A stretch of DNA of 64,000 nucleotides from Thermothelomyces thermophilus ATCC 42464 (GCF_000226095.1 NC_016475.1:2046001-2110000); one strand, 5' to 3'; shown: positions 1-11,757, numbered from the stretch's first letter. Numbers and translations are program-made. Notes: a model not told the origin generated them from the letters alone.

Positions 1-976
1 CGATGCCGGCCGCAAAAAGCGCGGCAAGATTGGAGGGTGCAGAAGAGGCATACCTTGTTGTATATGCACTCGTAGAATAGCACCCCCAGGGACCACCAAT
101 CCGCACGGACATCGTAACCGTTTCCTGCGTAGACTTCTGGCGCGAGGTACGCCAGCGTGCCGGACTTGCTTGTCAGGACTTTGCCCTGTACGATATCTGA
201 AGCCACGTTCTGTCAAAGGTTAGCCGGAGCCGTGGCAGCAGTTCCGAGCTAGGGAACGTACGAAATCCGTCAAATGCACATGCCCGTCCGCGTCAAGGAG
301 CACATTGTCGGGCTTCACGTCGCGGTGGATGATGCCCTGGCCATGGATGTACCGCAACGCACACCCTAGCTCGGCTATCCAGAACCTGACCGCCTCCTCG
401 GTGAAGGTTTTCCTCGAAATGTGGAACCGCAGATCTCCGCCGCTCATGAGGTCGACGACCAAGTACCTGCTCCTGTTAGCAGCTCGAACGCCGGGCTGTC
501 GGGCGCGGCGGCTTCGCGTACATGTACTCGATGTCTTGGAAACTGTAGCGCAAGTTGCAGATGAAGGGGTGGTTTACGTGCTCGAGCATCCGCCTTTCGC
601 GTATTATGTTGCGAACGCTTTCCGAGCGCACGACTAGGGAGGGGAACCGGTCAGTTTGCTTCGCTCGTCGGCTGTACCGCGCTGCGGGTGTTTCGTCCCA
701 CCTTCATCTTTACGGATATATTTCAGAGCGAATGATAGGTTCGTGTCTTTCCTCTCGACGATGCGTACTTTGCCGAAAGCGCCTCGCCCGACGACCCTGA
801 GAAGTCGAAAGTGATTCAGATTCACTGCGGAACAGCCGAGAACGGCGTCAATGAGCGGGAATGGATGGAAGAAGAGAGAGGAGGAGGAAGAGAAAGGGGA
901 GGGGGGAGGAGAGAACCGGTCGTGCTGACGCACCTTCGCCGTCCAACTCGACAGGCTTGCCCTGACTGTTACCCAT
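1..976 (-). CDS. YANK/STK32-type Ser/Thr protein kinase, 5' part (runs off left edge)
   Basis: Five exons are visible on the minus strand: 976-934, 824-702, 633-522, 466-262 and 209-54. A GT donor follows at 53, so the gene continues beyond the window. All junctions have GT/AG and keep the frame. The protein starts MGNSQGK, an N-myristoylation-type start. It then has the glycine loop GRGAFGKV, the ATP-binding lysine in FALKYI, the catalytic loop [12 protein letters not shown] in place of DFG, and the APE motif in YLAPEVY. DFN instead of DFG together with [13 protein letters not shown] is typical of the AGC-related YANK/STK32 kinases. The likely role is a membrane-tethered cytoplasmic Ser/Thr kinase; its substrate cannot be inferred. 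The family assignment is firm. The C-terminal half and tail are not in this window. Confidence 0.9.
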
Positions 977-3900
977 GGCCCTGATTACTCTTAAACCTTT
1001 TTTCTCCAACAAGCTAAGGCGGTTCGGAGTGCTCTAGCGCAGGGTCGAGATCCCTTTCACGTCACGCAGCATTGAGTGCCCCGGGGGCGATCGAAACGAG
1101 CTTTGGCGGTTCGCAGGCAGGGCGGAAACCAAACCGGATCGACATCCGAAACTGGCGAGAAGACGGGAAGACGGAACGGACAAGGCTGAAGCGAGGTCCG
1201 GCTCCTGTTTGCGCTGGTTTGGGCAAAGATTGATCGATTCGGGGCAGCGCGCTGCAGAGACGGCGAGAGGACACTCGGCGGTGGTACGGCAGTCGTGCGC
1301 CCTGATCGGACGAGCGGGTGACAACCAGGCGGGCGGTCAGCGATTGAGGGGTATCGACGAAGCCAGCTGCTGACAAGAAGAAGCGGAGAGGACGGGGCGA
1401 CGGGCGAAGCAGTGTCACTTGTCTCCGAGATTGAACTCGGAGTGACGTCCGGCTTGTCGGCGATAAGTGTCTAACAAGTCTGCCTGGCGGTGGTAGTCAG
1501 GGATCTAAAAAACAAAAGAAAGCCGGATCAACGAGTTTGAGAGTGGGAGACGACGGGAATGGGGATGGAGCTGGTCTCTTCCGAGGTGGTGGAGTTCCTG
1601 GGGGAAACGTGCCTGGTCCGAGTCTGGCGGCTTGGGAAGTGCAGGGATCCGAGCCCCAGCAATGCGGATATCATGATAAAGTTGTATCAGCTGCCAGGAC
1701 CTATCTTTGACCTCAAAAAACATGGAAACGATTCAGGCATCTTTTTTTTTCTATTATTGGCAATGGAGACCCCTGATGTAATTCCTCATCTGTCTTCTTT
1801 TCCTTTATACTTCAGTGGAGCAAAGAGATTATCCCGTGGTGCAGATGTTTTCCCTCGAGACAATTCGCAATTGAACACCCCAACAGCGCACCAGCGCAGA
1901 TCGCGCCCTGAAAGGTGCATGGCTGGTTCCGCAGCGTAATCCTCCTCGGCGCGCACTTCTGCGTTTCTTTCTCCTGCAGTGGTACCAGACATTTCCGATT
2001 GAACTAACTACTATGTACGCTAGTGTACACTTACACCAACGTTGCTGGTGCCCGCTTATTTATGCACACCGGCGTTTTGATGGCAATGACGGGATTCAGT
2101 CGCATCCCGCAGAAACCTTTTGTGCTGCGTCTGACAAGTCGCAGGATGCAGCCCATGCCACATGGCAGCATGGCGTGCGGCGCGGCCGAGAAGTCCGGGG
2201 TTCGCACAGTGTGTACTGTGTACGATGTGCTGTCATGCCCGGCTGGTTCGATTGGGCCATGCGCGAGTGCTGATGTCGGCAGTGGTCAGCTGTGGGATTC
2301 GGCTGCAACAGGGGGACTTTGGAACTGCCTCAGACCAGACGCGCAAAGCCAGTGTGTGCCCTTTGGCCTGGGCGCGTGGCAACCTCGTGGCCACGGCTAG
2401 CGAGTGAGCGGAGCGGGCTGGGCGTTGGCAATCAAACCAAGTCGGGCTAGCGTTAACGCTAAGACCACCTCGGCTGCTTGTTGGTCGCTGTTCAGAGACA
2501 GCCCGAAAGACAGCGGCCCTCACGTTTTTCTTTTTTTTTTCTTTTTTTTTTTTGAAAAATTCCAAGCCCTTCTGCTTGCTGGCCTCGCAACGCACGAAGA
2601 AACAGCGGTACACACGAATCCATTATTAATAAATCCCCGGCACAAACCGGGCTGTCGAGTGTCTTGGGAACAGTCTCTACTATGTAGGTGAGGTGCCATG
2701 TAGGCAGCTGAAAACCCCCCTTTGTTTGATTTGTCCGTCTCCTTGCTCGACCCCGGGAGAAGCGCTCCTCAACGTAACGCCGGACAAATTGGGTAGAGGG
2801 TCCCACTGATTCAGGGTTAGTGCAGTTTGCGGCATCATGCATCCTGCGTATGTGTTCTGCATGTAATCCGTACTGGTAACTACTATGGTAGCCGAAACCA
2901 GGTGCTGACATGTGGAAGAAGGCCATCTCTGCTGTCTTAGCTGCGGTTCATCAGCCTAATAGTACATGTAGATACATACATACACAATACACTTGCAGGG
3001 CGTAGTTCACAATTTATCCTACAGCATTTCTACAGTGCGCATAATAAGAATATAGATGAGACTGTGGAGCCCGCTTTTGTTAGTACCGAGGCGGGCGCGG
3101 AGCTCAATCCTGCGTGTTGTAGTGTACCTTTTCTGATGATTAGATATCGAACCAGGAAAAGACCACCCGTCTCAAGCGACGTGCCGAAGGTGAGAGACCC
3201 CTGTCCTCCCACGTGCAAAGTGCATTTGTGGTGTACTGTGTATGTTGCTCCGACCCGCCGAGAAGCCAACCGATTCCCGTCTCACGTTAACGTTATCTTC
3301 CGCGGCCCATCAGGTTGATAGGCTCGGCACCAGCCGAGACCGTCAATAGTGTATGCACTGGGTATCGACACGGTAAAGTGCTGTGGGAAGCCAATGGTGC
3401 GATTGATCGAAAGGTAAACTAGTGTATCGCCAGTCGCGCAAGGCATCCCCTGATGATAACTTTTTTCGAGTTCATCCGACATCCCCGGATCTCGGCCGCC
3501 AGCTGCGAGGGGCACCCCCGGAGCCCCCTCTCGGCAAACCCCCCAGGTTGGGAAACACGCACCGTCTTGCCGACGAATTGCTGTTGCTCGGAGATGTCCG
3601 CTGCCAACTGAACCCCTTGAGGCTGCAGGTCACCTGAAACCGATCTGTGCTCCCACCAAGAAATACTTCTAGAAGGATGCATCTATGTGGTGTATCAGCA
3701 CACCTATTACACTGGGTAGTGTACGGCGTGCTTGTAGTACTGTACCAACTACGAACTACTCCGTAGGTGCATACCTTACCTGTATCTTTGTCTTCAATTG
3801 AAACACGACACTCCAACCGCCCGACAACCGCCCGGAATCGCAGGCTCCTCTTTTTTTTTTTTTTTTCTTTTCGTTTTAGTCTATCAAGGAGGGCACCTAC

Positions 3901-5056
3901 GCTGACTGTTGTTACATTTCCCTGGCATCTTTAGACGGGATGCCAAGCTTCGTCCGATCCCATTTATCACTTACCTAGGTACTCGCAGCGCAGCGGTCTA
4001 TTACACTAAGTTGACCGTGGACATGAGCGACCCCGTTTCCCAGCTACTACCCGTAACGTAACGTGCACCTTAGCTGGCTGCGCCACGCCGACATTTTCTA
4101 TTTTGCGTTGCAGCGGTTGATGCATCCGCAGCAGGTGCAAGTTCGGATACAGCATGCCTCAAGGGCAGGTGTGGCACGGACGCGGCGGGCTGTCTGATGT
4201 TAGCTGTTGCCCGAGGCGAGATGACAGCAACGGATGCAAATACAGGCAGTATTTGGGACTTAGGCAGTATGCTAGGCACTTGAATCTGGAGAGATTGAAC
4301 AAGCAATCAACTCGTCAGTCACGACCGTGTCATGCCCAATCGTTCTGTATCACCTCCCCCATAAGCGCCAATTCTGACTTTTAGCATCCCAGGTGCTTAA
4401 GTTTTTCGTTTTTTTGAGGAAACGCTATGAGTCACTTTTTATTATTCTCCTGAGCTTGCCCTGTTGACGACTGACTAGTTTTTGCTCTTCTCAAAAGCGG
4501 CCGAGCAACCTGACTCTGCAGGTGAGCTCTGGTGGGCGTGTTGTATCAAGAGTTTACACTTGTTTTCTCCTTCTACAGTAGGTCCTTCACTGCGGGCTTA
4601 TTCCTTGGTCATCGACGGGCATATAGAAACCAATTGGGCATAGTCGAGTCTTGCTCATGGACTCTTGAAAGAAAAGATGTATAAAAACGAGAGAACCACT
4701 CAAGGGCCAACTTTTCGCTTCTACCTTGCCATTTGCAATATGCGCATCTGCGTATGCGGTGTGGGAGGCACATGTTGTGAACTTGGTGTGAAAGCTGCGT
4801 GGTTCACCCCACTGTGGAGAGGCAAGTCGTTCAATGGTTTGCCATGACGTCACACATTTATGTCTCCCTGCGTTCGCCCAAGGCCCAACGTTTAATGTTC
4901 AAAGGCGTAATGGTTCCTCATCAAGCAGGAGTCATTCATAAAAAGCCGAAAGAACACCAGACATTAGGGCCATTAAACCAAAGCTTGATTGTCCAAACCC
5001 TTCAGCACCGCAGCAGTTACGGCAGCAAACACCGCAATTGATCGCAATTGATCGCA
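977..5056. other. Gene-poor interval upstream of the kinase gene
   Basis: About 4.1 kb with no convincing gene. The first few hundred bases should hold the kinase promoter. Open frames here are short, lack homology I recognise and have no consistent splice signals. Oligo-T runs occur near 2527-2553 and 3849-3866. A perfect palindrome TACCTAGGTA lies at 3972-3981. No tRNA, 5S rRNA or transposon ends were seen. Confidence 0.6.
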
Positions 5057-5485
5057 ATGGCCCTCCGAACAAACGCTCAGTTCCTCCTCGCCCATGCGCG
5101 GACTCTCCGTCAAGCGGCGTCAGGCATGCCAACCGTTGGCCGCTCATTCAATCGGCGATATCACCCCAGCGGTAGTTTGCTTTCCTACAAGGACGACCAG
5201 GACCGGCGGAGCCTCAAGCCCCGGTCGTCAGAAGGCACCAAAAGCGGCTCGGACGACCAGGTAGCCGAGAATACGGAAGCCGCTTTCAATCCCAACATGA
5301 CCAGTCCGGAAGAGGCGAAAGAGAGCGCCGCCAAGCATAGCAACGGGAACCCGCTCGAAGCGAGCGGGGCAAACCAAGAGTTTTCGAAACCGCGCGCGCC
5401 CGAAGAGGCGGCGGACAAATCGGACAAGAAGACCAAGAGCGGAGGGACGGTGGGCAAGAAACACGGAAAGGTTGCGCCTATGTGA
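5057..5485 (+). CDS. Small basic/acidic protein with likely mitochondrial presequence (142 aa)
   Basis: A single-exon frame from ATG 5057 to TGA 5483-5485. A TTG nine bases upstream is in frame, but the ATG is the natural start. The N-terminus (about residues 1-38) is rich in Arg, Ala, Ser and Leu and free of acidic residues, as in a mitochondrial import signal. The remainder is hydrophilic and probably disordered, with a block RRSLKPRSSEGTKSG followed by NPNMTSPEEAKES and GNPLEASGANQE. I recall proteins of this layout in other filamentous ascomycetes, all unnamed. No catalytic motif or membrane segment is visible. The mitochondrial location is inferred from the presequence alone and the function is unknown. 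Confidence 0.75.
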   Translation: MALRTNAQFLLAHARTLRQAASGMPTVGRSFNRRYHPSGSLLSYKDDQDRRSLKPRSSEGTKSGSDDQVAENTEAAFNPNMTSPEEAKESAAKHSNGNPLEASGANQEFSKPRAPEEAADKSDKKTKSGGTVGKKHGKVAPM

Positions 5486-5788
5486 CAGCAGGCTGGCAGG
5501 ATTGGTCAGGGAAAGAGACCTTTAGAGACGAAGCGTTCCGAGAGGAGGATACTGAAAACTGTACAAAGCACATCTCAAGACGCAGTGGCTACATTACGGA
5601 ATAATGATCCCGGGGGGGGGGAAACCCCATGCTATTATTTACGCTTAGCTTTCCGCGCCGGATTAGCTCCCTGGAGCTTCGAGATCGTCGCTCTCGATGA
5701 TCAAGATCAGTGTACACTTACGTTGACATACCGGACTTGAGGAGAACAAAGACAACCTCCCACCACCCCAAACCCCGATAGCCTTAAC
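5486..5788. other. Short convergent spacer
   Basis: About 300 bases between the ends of two convergent genes, presumably holding both 3' UTRs. It contains a G-run near 5611-5621. Nothing else is seen. Confidence 0.5.
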
Positions 5789-6529
5789 TCAAGCATACAA
5801 CCCGTTCATATCGTCGTCCTCGTCGTCCTCGTCCTCCTCCCCTCCTTCCCCGTCCCGTTTCGGAGCAACGACCACCTCTTTCCTCTTGCCCAGCTCCTTC
5901 CGGCACATGGGACAGGTCCCCTTGCCCCGCAACCAGGGCCCGACGCACTCGAGGTCGAACCGGTGGCTGGCGTGGCAGGGCAGCTCGACGACGAGGCAGT
6001 AAGGGTCGTCGAGGTAGCGCTCCGCGCAGATGGGGCAGACGTCGTCGTCGCGCAGCGCCCGGCGCGGCACGCGGTCCAGCCCGTCCAGGAACTCCTGCGA
6101 CACCCCTTCGATCTGCCGCGGCGGGTGCGCGACGTCGAGCTCGAGCGCCTCCACGAGCGACTGCAGGAAGGCGCGGTTGCTCTCGGTCGGCGCCGTCGTG
6201 GCCAGCGTGCCCATCTGGTCCTGGATGAGCCGGAAGAGGGCCGAGGTGTCGGAGGGGTTGGGGACGGCGTGCGGGTTGTGGTGGCGGGGGTGCTGTTGTT
6301 CCTGCCGGTCGCCGGCTTGCGCCGTCTGCGAGGCGGAACTGCTGGAGTCGGGAAGGAGGTTGTGCAGGTGGGCGTTGAAGGTGGACATGTCGATTTGTCG
6401 CCGCCGCCGGGGGGCGGTGGCGGCGGGTTTGATGTTGTGTTCGACTTGCGGCGATAACGTTCAGAACTCGAGCGGCGGCGGCTTTGCGATAAAGCGGAGG
6501 GGTTACTTACCTTCGTACTGTGTCGCCAT
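5789..6529 (-). CDS. RING finger protein, putative E3 ubiquitin ligase (224 aa)
   Basis: Two exons: 6529-6511 (MATQYE) and 6444-5789. The donor is GTAAG, the acceptor is GCAAG, and the frame is kept as ...YEVEHN. Residues 1-110 are low-complexity. A helical stretch (SALFRLIQDQMGTL...FLQSLVEALEL) precedes a C-terminal RING. Its ligands read Cys143-x2-Cys146, Cys163, His167, Asp170, Cys173, Cys184-x2-Cys187, within the patterns VCPICAE, LPCHASHRFDLEC and CPMC. Position five, normally Cys or His, is Asp. The protein ends in a very acidic Glu/Asp tail. It is expected to act with an E2 enzyme to ubiquitinate targets in the cytosol or nucleus. The substrate is unknown and no orthologue name is claimed. 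Confidence 0.85.
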
Positions 6530-7447
6530 GATGGGCGGATTATTGCGATTAGTTGTGGAGCTGGCAAGCAGAAAGAAGACGGGCAAGAAGCAGCTTAAAT
6601 GGTTGATTAGGTGGAAGCAAGACCGGCGTTTTAGATTCAGAGAAGTGGCGGCAATGGTATGTAGATTCCTAGAGACGCGGTAGGCATACTTCAGGTGACG
6701 CGGAGCTTGCCATCGCGGGGAGCTAGCTGCAGGCCGAGCTTATCGATTACCTTAGTTGCCTGGGCTCGAACTTCAGTAATCCGTACATACATACATACAT
6801 ACAACAAGAGTACCTAGGGTAACTAACGGGCTAAATCGTACTATCCGTACTGTGGAACAAGGTCCTGCAAACGACGTACGGATCCGTAGATGGCATGTGC
6901 GCCCACAGGCCATCTGTGGGTCATCTCTCATCCCAGATCCAAAGTCCAGGGGCAACCAGATTCATCTACCCTGGGGATCCTGACAACCTAAACCCGTCAG
7001 CAACGCCAATGCTGAGACAACACTGTTGTACCGACACCTTTCGGGCTCAGACGTGTGCGACTCCAACATTGCCGCGTTGATCATTTAATATTTTTTTTTT
7101 TTTGGGCTGTTGCAGCCAGATTCCCAACGGTCTTTGCAGCTGGTTTCAGGCACGATCGGCGCCGCTTGGCCGATCGTTGCGATTGGCCCCCTTGCACAGC
7201 TGGTCGCTATTGTTGGAGCTCCTGCTGCCACGCCATAGCTATCTGCAGTTTGCTCCTGTAGTTGGGCTGTAAGTTACCCTCTGTGCCGTATGACATCATC
7301 CTGGGACGAGCAGCGAAGTACAATATCCCCAAACGACGCAAACGACGCAGCAACACCGCAAGCCAACCCACCTTTTGTTTTATCATGTATGGTGTAGCGC
7401 ACATGGCATGATATTCCCAAGTGAGCCTGCAATACCCGTCGCCCACG
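6530..7447. other. Divergent promoter region (RING gene / hydrolase gene)
   Basis: About 0.9 kb between two diverging genes. It holds a (ATAC/TACA)n tract at about 6784-6802, a perfect palindrome TACGGATCCGTA at 6877-6888 and an oligo-T at about 7091-7103. No coding sequence is supported. Confidence 0.55.
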
Positions 7448-10421
7448 ATGCACACGGCGAGCGTCGGCTTGGCAGTAACGCCGACCATCATCTCTACCTT
7501 CTTGTCGCATGTGAGTGGCAAGTCCAAGTTGAAGACGAAGGGAAGTTTCGTCGGGTCGTCCAGACTGGGCTAATAACGAGTTAGTACTTACATCGAAAAC
7601 CCCTGGCCCACAAACCAGCAGCCCATCTCTCGTATGACGAGGGCCTGCATCTGATCCGCTCCTTTCTGGTTCATGCCTCGCGCCACACCGTCGAGGAGCT
7701 GCAAGCCTTCACCAGCCAGTGGGTACCGCATCCCCGGTGGGTAAGGGTCGACCATGTCACGATTCCCGAGCAGGACCTCGCGCGCGCCGCGCAACTTTTG
7801 GTAGAGCAGCTGGGACCCGAGGGCATCCGTCAGGTCGGCGGCAGGGAGTGGTGGCAGTGGCGCAAGCCCAAGAGCCCGCTCAAGGCAGAGTGGATCGAGA
7901 TGAAGGCCGATTACCAGAAGCGCAAGAAGAATGCGGATCCGGGCAACCGTGTCATGCTCTACATCCACGGTGGCGCCTACTACTTTGGCAGCGTCGACGA
8001 GCATCGCTACCAGATCCAGCGCCATGCGCGGAAGCTCAAGGCGCGAGCTCTGGCCCCGAGATACCGGCTCGCTCCCCAGTTCCCCTTTCCCTGTGGCCTC
8101 CAGGACTGCCTCGCCACGTACCTCTACCTCATCTCGCAGCAGAGGCCAAACACAATCATCCTTGCCGGCGACTCGGCAGGCGCTGGCATGGTCTTGAGCC
8201 TGATGGTCATTCTCAGAGACAGGGGCATCCCGCTTCCGGCGGGCGCCGTGCTCATCAGTCCCTGGGTAGACTTGACGCACTCTTTTCCGAGCGTCGCCGG
8301 GGACTGCCCGCTGGACTACCTCCCACCGTCGGGCTTCCATCACAAGCCGTCGCTGGCATGGCCGCCTCCCGACGAGGAAGAACTGGAAGCGCTCAAGAAG
8401 GCGGCATCGGTGCAGAAAAAGAGCATCGTCGCGCAAGAAGGCCGGCATGCTGAAGAGAGCGGCATGCCAACGGTCCAGGACGTTGCCAAGACCACGCACC
8501 GCATGACATTTGTCATTGACGGCGAGCAAGTCGAAATCAAGGAGCAGATTCAGGTAGGCTGTCACATCTCTCTTAACGTTGGCAAGCGCGTCGGCTGATA
8601 CCCGGCCCAGATGTACACCACCAACGAGCTGCTAGCCCACCCGTTGGTTAGCCCCGTCATGCAACCCACCTTGGGCGGTCTTCCACCTCTGCTCATCATG
8701 GTCGGAGGCGGTGAATTGCTGCGCGATGAGCAGATATACCTTGCACACAAGTGTGCCAACCCTGCGCAATACCTGCCGCCCGAAGCCTTGATGAACGAGG
8801 AGGCCAAAGCGTTGGTCGACCGATATAAACCCACGGATGTTCAGCTGCAGGTGTGGGACGACCTGTGCCATGTTGCTCCTACGCTCAGCTTTACGAGGCC
8901 TGCCAAATACATGTATAGGGTGAGTATACCGCGCTCCTCCTCCTCCTGCTGCTGCTGCTGCTGCTGCTGTTGTAGTTGTTGGCAGTTACTGACTGGAGCC
9001 AGAGTGTTGCGCAGTTTTCGGCGTGGGCATTGGCAAGGGCCCAGAACACCGAGGTTGATATTCTCTGCGACGACGAGATCTCGGTCATTTCGAGCTCGAG
9101 CTCAAGCTCGAGCTCTTCGAGCGGGAGCCAGGAGAAGAAGGTTTCTGTACGTCGTCCTCGTCCGCAGCACGGTTGTCCTACAAGTCTACCGGCGTATTCT
9201 AACATGATGTTGTCGTCCCAGAAGCGGGCCCCTCAAAACAGCAGCAAAGAAAAGGCCGATTATCACGCTTCAATCGGCAAAGCAGGCGACCCCCTTCCGG
9301 CCTTTGAAAACCACATGATTCGCCAACGGGTCACCCACCACGGTGCCATTCTGCCCCTCCCGGAACCCGCCGAGCTGCCGGGCTGCCGCATGGCGCGCGA
9401 CCTCGTCGGCGTCGTCAAGGTTGGCACCGTGCGCAAGTGGCTCGAGCACAAGAGGCGCTGGGACGCCCGCTTCCAACACACTAAAGCGCGCGTGCACCGC
9501 CGGCGCCTGCGCGACGTGGAGCGCGGCGGGTACGAGGTGTTTGGCGAGGGCGAGGTGCCGCCGCCGAGCGCGCTCGCCGGGCGGCGCAAGGTGGGCGAGG
9601 CCCTCAAGCAAGACAGGGAGGCCAAGAGGAAGAGGGCCAGGAACTTCGGCATGTCGCTCTGGGCGCTGTGGGGGTCCAAGCACGACGAGGCGACCATGCA
9701 CAGGGAGGCGCTTGCTGCCAAGGCGCCCGAGGTGGGCGTTGCGGTCCCCGGGCAGGGCGAGGGCGCCAGAACGTTTTCCGACTTGGAGAAGCAAGAGGAG
9801 GAGTTGGCCAGGGAGGACGGGGAGGCGCCGCCTTCGCAGACCGGGAGGGTACCGTCCTGGAGGGAACTGGTCGGAGAGAAGCAGGTGGAGAGCGCCGGCG
9901 GCGCCCCCGCGTCGTCTGCAGAGGGTGGCCTGGACTTGCGTCCTGCCGGGCCGGTCGGTGATGGGGACGCTGGGGAAGAGGGAGGAGCAGCAGCAGGAGC
10001 AGCACCCTCGGAGTCTGCCAGGCTGCTCTCACAGGATGATGCTGCACTTCATACGGGCGTCACTGGAAAGCGGGTCATGATTGGCGGGTTGGCAACGCCC
10101 TTCAGCCTGCGCAGAGAACCCGAGACTGCGAGCATGGTTACGCTGGCGACACCGATGGACCAGAGATCGACCCGCTTGTCAACGGCAGACTCGAGCAGCT
10201 TTGTAGCGGCTCCGTCTGTGAAAACCACGGAAGGCCAGGAGGAAAATGCGGAAGACTCGGGTGTTGCTCTGCACGAGGGATCGGGGGTTGACCCGGGAGA
10301 GACACCCGGGTCCGCCACGCCGTTTGCGACACCGTTCCTGTCGCCTACCACGCCGGGCGAGAGACCAGGTTTGGAGAGGTTTGTAACTGCCGAGGAGGAT
10401 GTTGCAAAGGCGAATTCTTGA
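7448..10421 (+). CDS. Large alpha/beta-hydrolase (HSL/esterase family) with long C-terminal extension (894 aa)
   Basis: Five exons: 7448-7510, 7585-8553, 8611-8919, 9003-9146 and 9222-10421, all GT/AG and in frame. The first exon (MHTASVGLAVTPT...) is hydrophobic and may anchor the protein in a membrane. The hydrolase domain spans about residues 90-450. It has the oxyanion motif HGGAYYFGS (149-157), nucleophile elbow GDSAGAG (Ser218), probable acid Asp383 in GGGELLRDE and probable His431 in DLCHVAPT. This is the hormone-sensitive-lipase-like arrangement. A tail of about 440 residues follows, with a poly-Ser run near 465, a basic central part (RKWLEHKRRWDARFQ) and Pro/Ser/Thr-rich stretches. 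The fold predicts ester or lipid hydrolysis; the real substrate is unknown. I recall similar long proteins in other Sordariomycetes. Confidence 0.88.
9147..9221 (+). other. Intron of 75 nt with no stop codon, in frame
   Basis: The intron starts GTACGT, has a TTCTAAC branch-like site and ends CCCAG. Its length is a multiple of three and it is open in the coding frame, so retention would add 25 residues to the hydrolase tail. Confidence 0.7.
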
Positions 10422-10861
10422 GGAGGACCTGCGACGTTGCGGGTTTGTTTTTCGATACCCTTTGATTGAGTGCGTTGTTTTGCTTGCTGTCTTCTTACAT
10501 GACTTTTGTTTGTTTGTTTTACTTGTCATCGTTATTTTTCTATAGCAGAAAAAGACCCGATAGATATATAATACTTGCCCTGGATGTAACTGATTGAAAC
10601 CTGTGATTGGAAGAATCATCCAACGGACGAGGAGATGCAGTCGTGTGTTGTAAATTTGTACATTTGTATAACAGGTTGGAAAACGCCCCAGAACGCCATT
10701 CTATTGTACAATCCATCCGCCTTGAAGAAGGAGCAGGAGTCTCAAGGTCCCATATTTCGCTGCTCCGCAACCATCTGCCTGCCTGCCTTATCGCAGCATT
10801 TTCACAGGCTCAGCCTGAAAATATCGACTCGTGCACCTAGATCTATCTCCGGCTGGCCCCT
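10422..10861. other. Convergent spacer
   Basis: About 440 bases between convergent 3' ends, presumably 3' UTRs and terminators. It is T-rich at 10437-10545. No gene was seen. Confidence 0.5.
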
Positions 10862-11249
10862 TCAGTCAAGCCCGTTCTCGGCCTTCCACCGCGAGAGGTA
10901 CATGGCAGGGTCCTTCGGCCCGAGAGGCACTCCTTCGTAGACGCCGTGTGTCGGGGCTATGGTGCGCGCCACGAACGGTGTGAGCTGTCGATTGTTTGTC
11001 AGTCATCAGCCCTTCCTTCTTCCCCTCTCCCCCCACCCGAATTTTGTGGTTCTTGCGCACCTTGAAGCCATCCAGCGGCGGGCAGACGTAGGTCCGCACT
11101 TTGTTCCACTCGATGATGTAGCCACCGCGTTTGGTATGCCGACCCATGGACCCCGTGCCTGTACCCTTGTAGTAGCCCTTGTTGACGTCCTTGGTCGTGA
11201 GGCGCAGCCGGCGGTAGCGCAGCGCCTGGAGCACGCGGGTGGGCTGCAT
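10862..11249 (-). CDS. mrpl27: Mitochondrial large-subunit ribosomal protein mL41 (MRPL27 family), 103 aa
   Basis: Two exons: 11249-11061 and 10984-10862, phase 0, donor GTGCGC and acceptor GACAG. The protein begins MQPTRVLQALRYRRLRLTTK. Next come the family block DVNKGYYKGTGTGSMGRHTK and GGYIIEWNKVRTYVCPPLDGFK. The second exon gives LTPFVARTIAP and ends PKDPAMYLSRWKAENGLD. The length and these blocks fit yeast Mrpl27 and metazoan mL41, a component of the mitochondrial 54S subunit. The short basic N-terminus is a likely import signal. It is transcribed head-to-head with UTP14 across about 0.5 kb. Confidence 0.93.
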
Positions 11250-11757
11250 GATGGGTGTATTGGAGGAGATGTGTGTGATGCGAGAGCACTGTCGGTTTGG
11301 GAGGGTGGTGATGCAGAGCTCGGCGGGTTGGTGGTTGATGCCGCGGTGTCGGCGATCGGATCATTCGGGTGTGGTCCAACTCCGGGAAATTTTGCGGCCG
11401 GTTCCCCCTCCTCCACCAACTCCCCCGGTCTTATCTTTTTTCTGTCTGCCGGCCGGCAACAGGCCCTGGATGCCAAGAAGCGTGCCTCAGCTCGCTCCTG
11501 GTCGGCCCCGCAGCTTTGCAGCTTGTGACCGCACCAATTCAAACCTCCTTGCTCACCGCCCAAAAAGTGCGGGCAATTTTCCGGCAGAAAAATAATCACG
11601 TCCTTTGTAACAAAGCCTTTATCAAAAAAACCAGTGCCCCGGGCCATCGCAAGTACCGCCCTCAAGATCCGCCATCCTTCCAGCAGCTCTGCAGAAGGGC
11701 GGGAAATCAGGGCCCAACGTACGCCAAAAAGAGGAGAACAAAAAAACAGAAAGAAAT
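11250..11757. promoter_or_regulatory. Bidirectional promoter of mL41 and UTP14
   Basis: 508 bases separate the two start codons. Two related sites, AATTTTGCGGC (about 11389) and AATTTTCCGGC (about 11574), recall the A/T core of the yeast ribosome-biogenesis element RRPE. That is only a resemblance. No separate gene is supported. Confidence 0.45.

Noticed and set aside
1559-1939. 126-aa frame with an ATG
   Set aside because: No recognised domain, a poly-Phe stretch from an oligo-T run, and overlap with equally long antisense frames; it looks like chance.
7588-8565. 325-aa open frame on the minus strand
   Set aside because: Antisense of the hydrolase's second exon.
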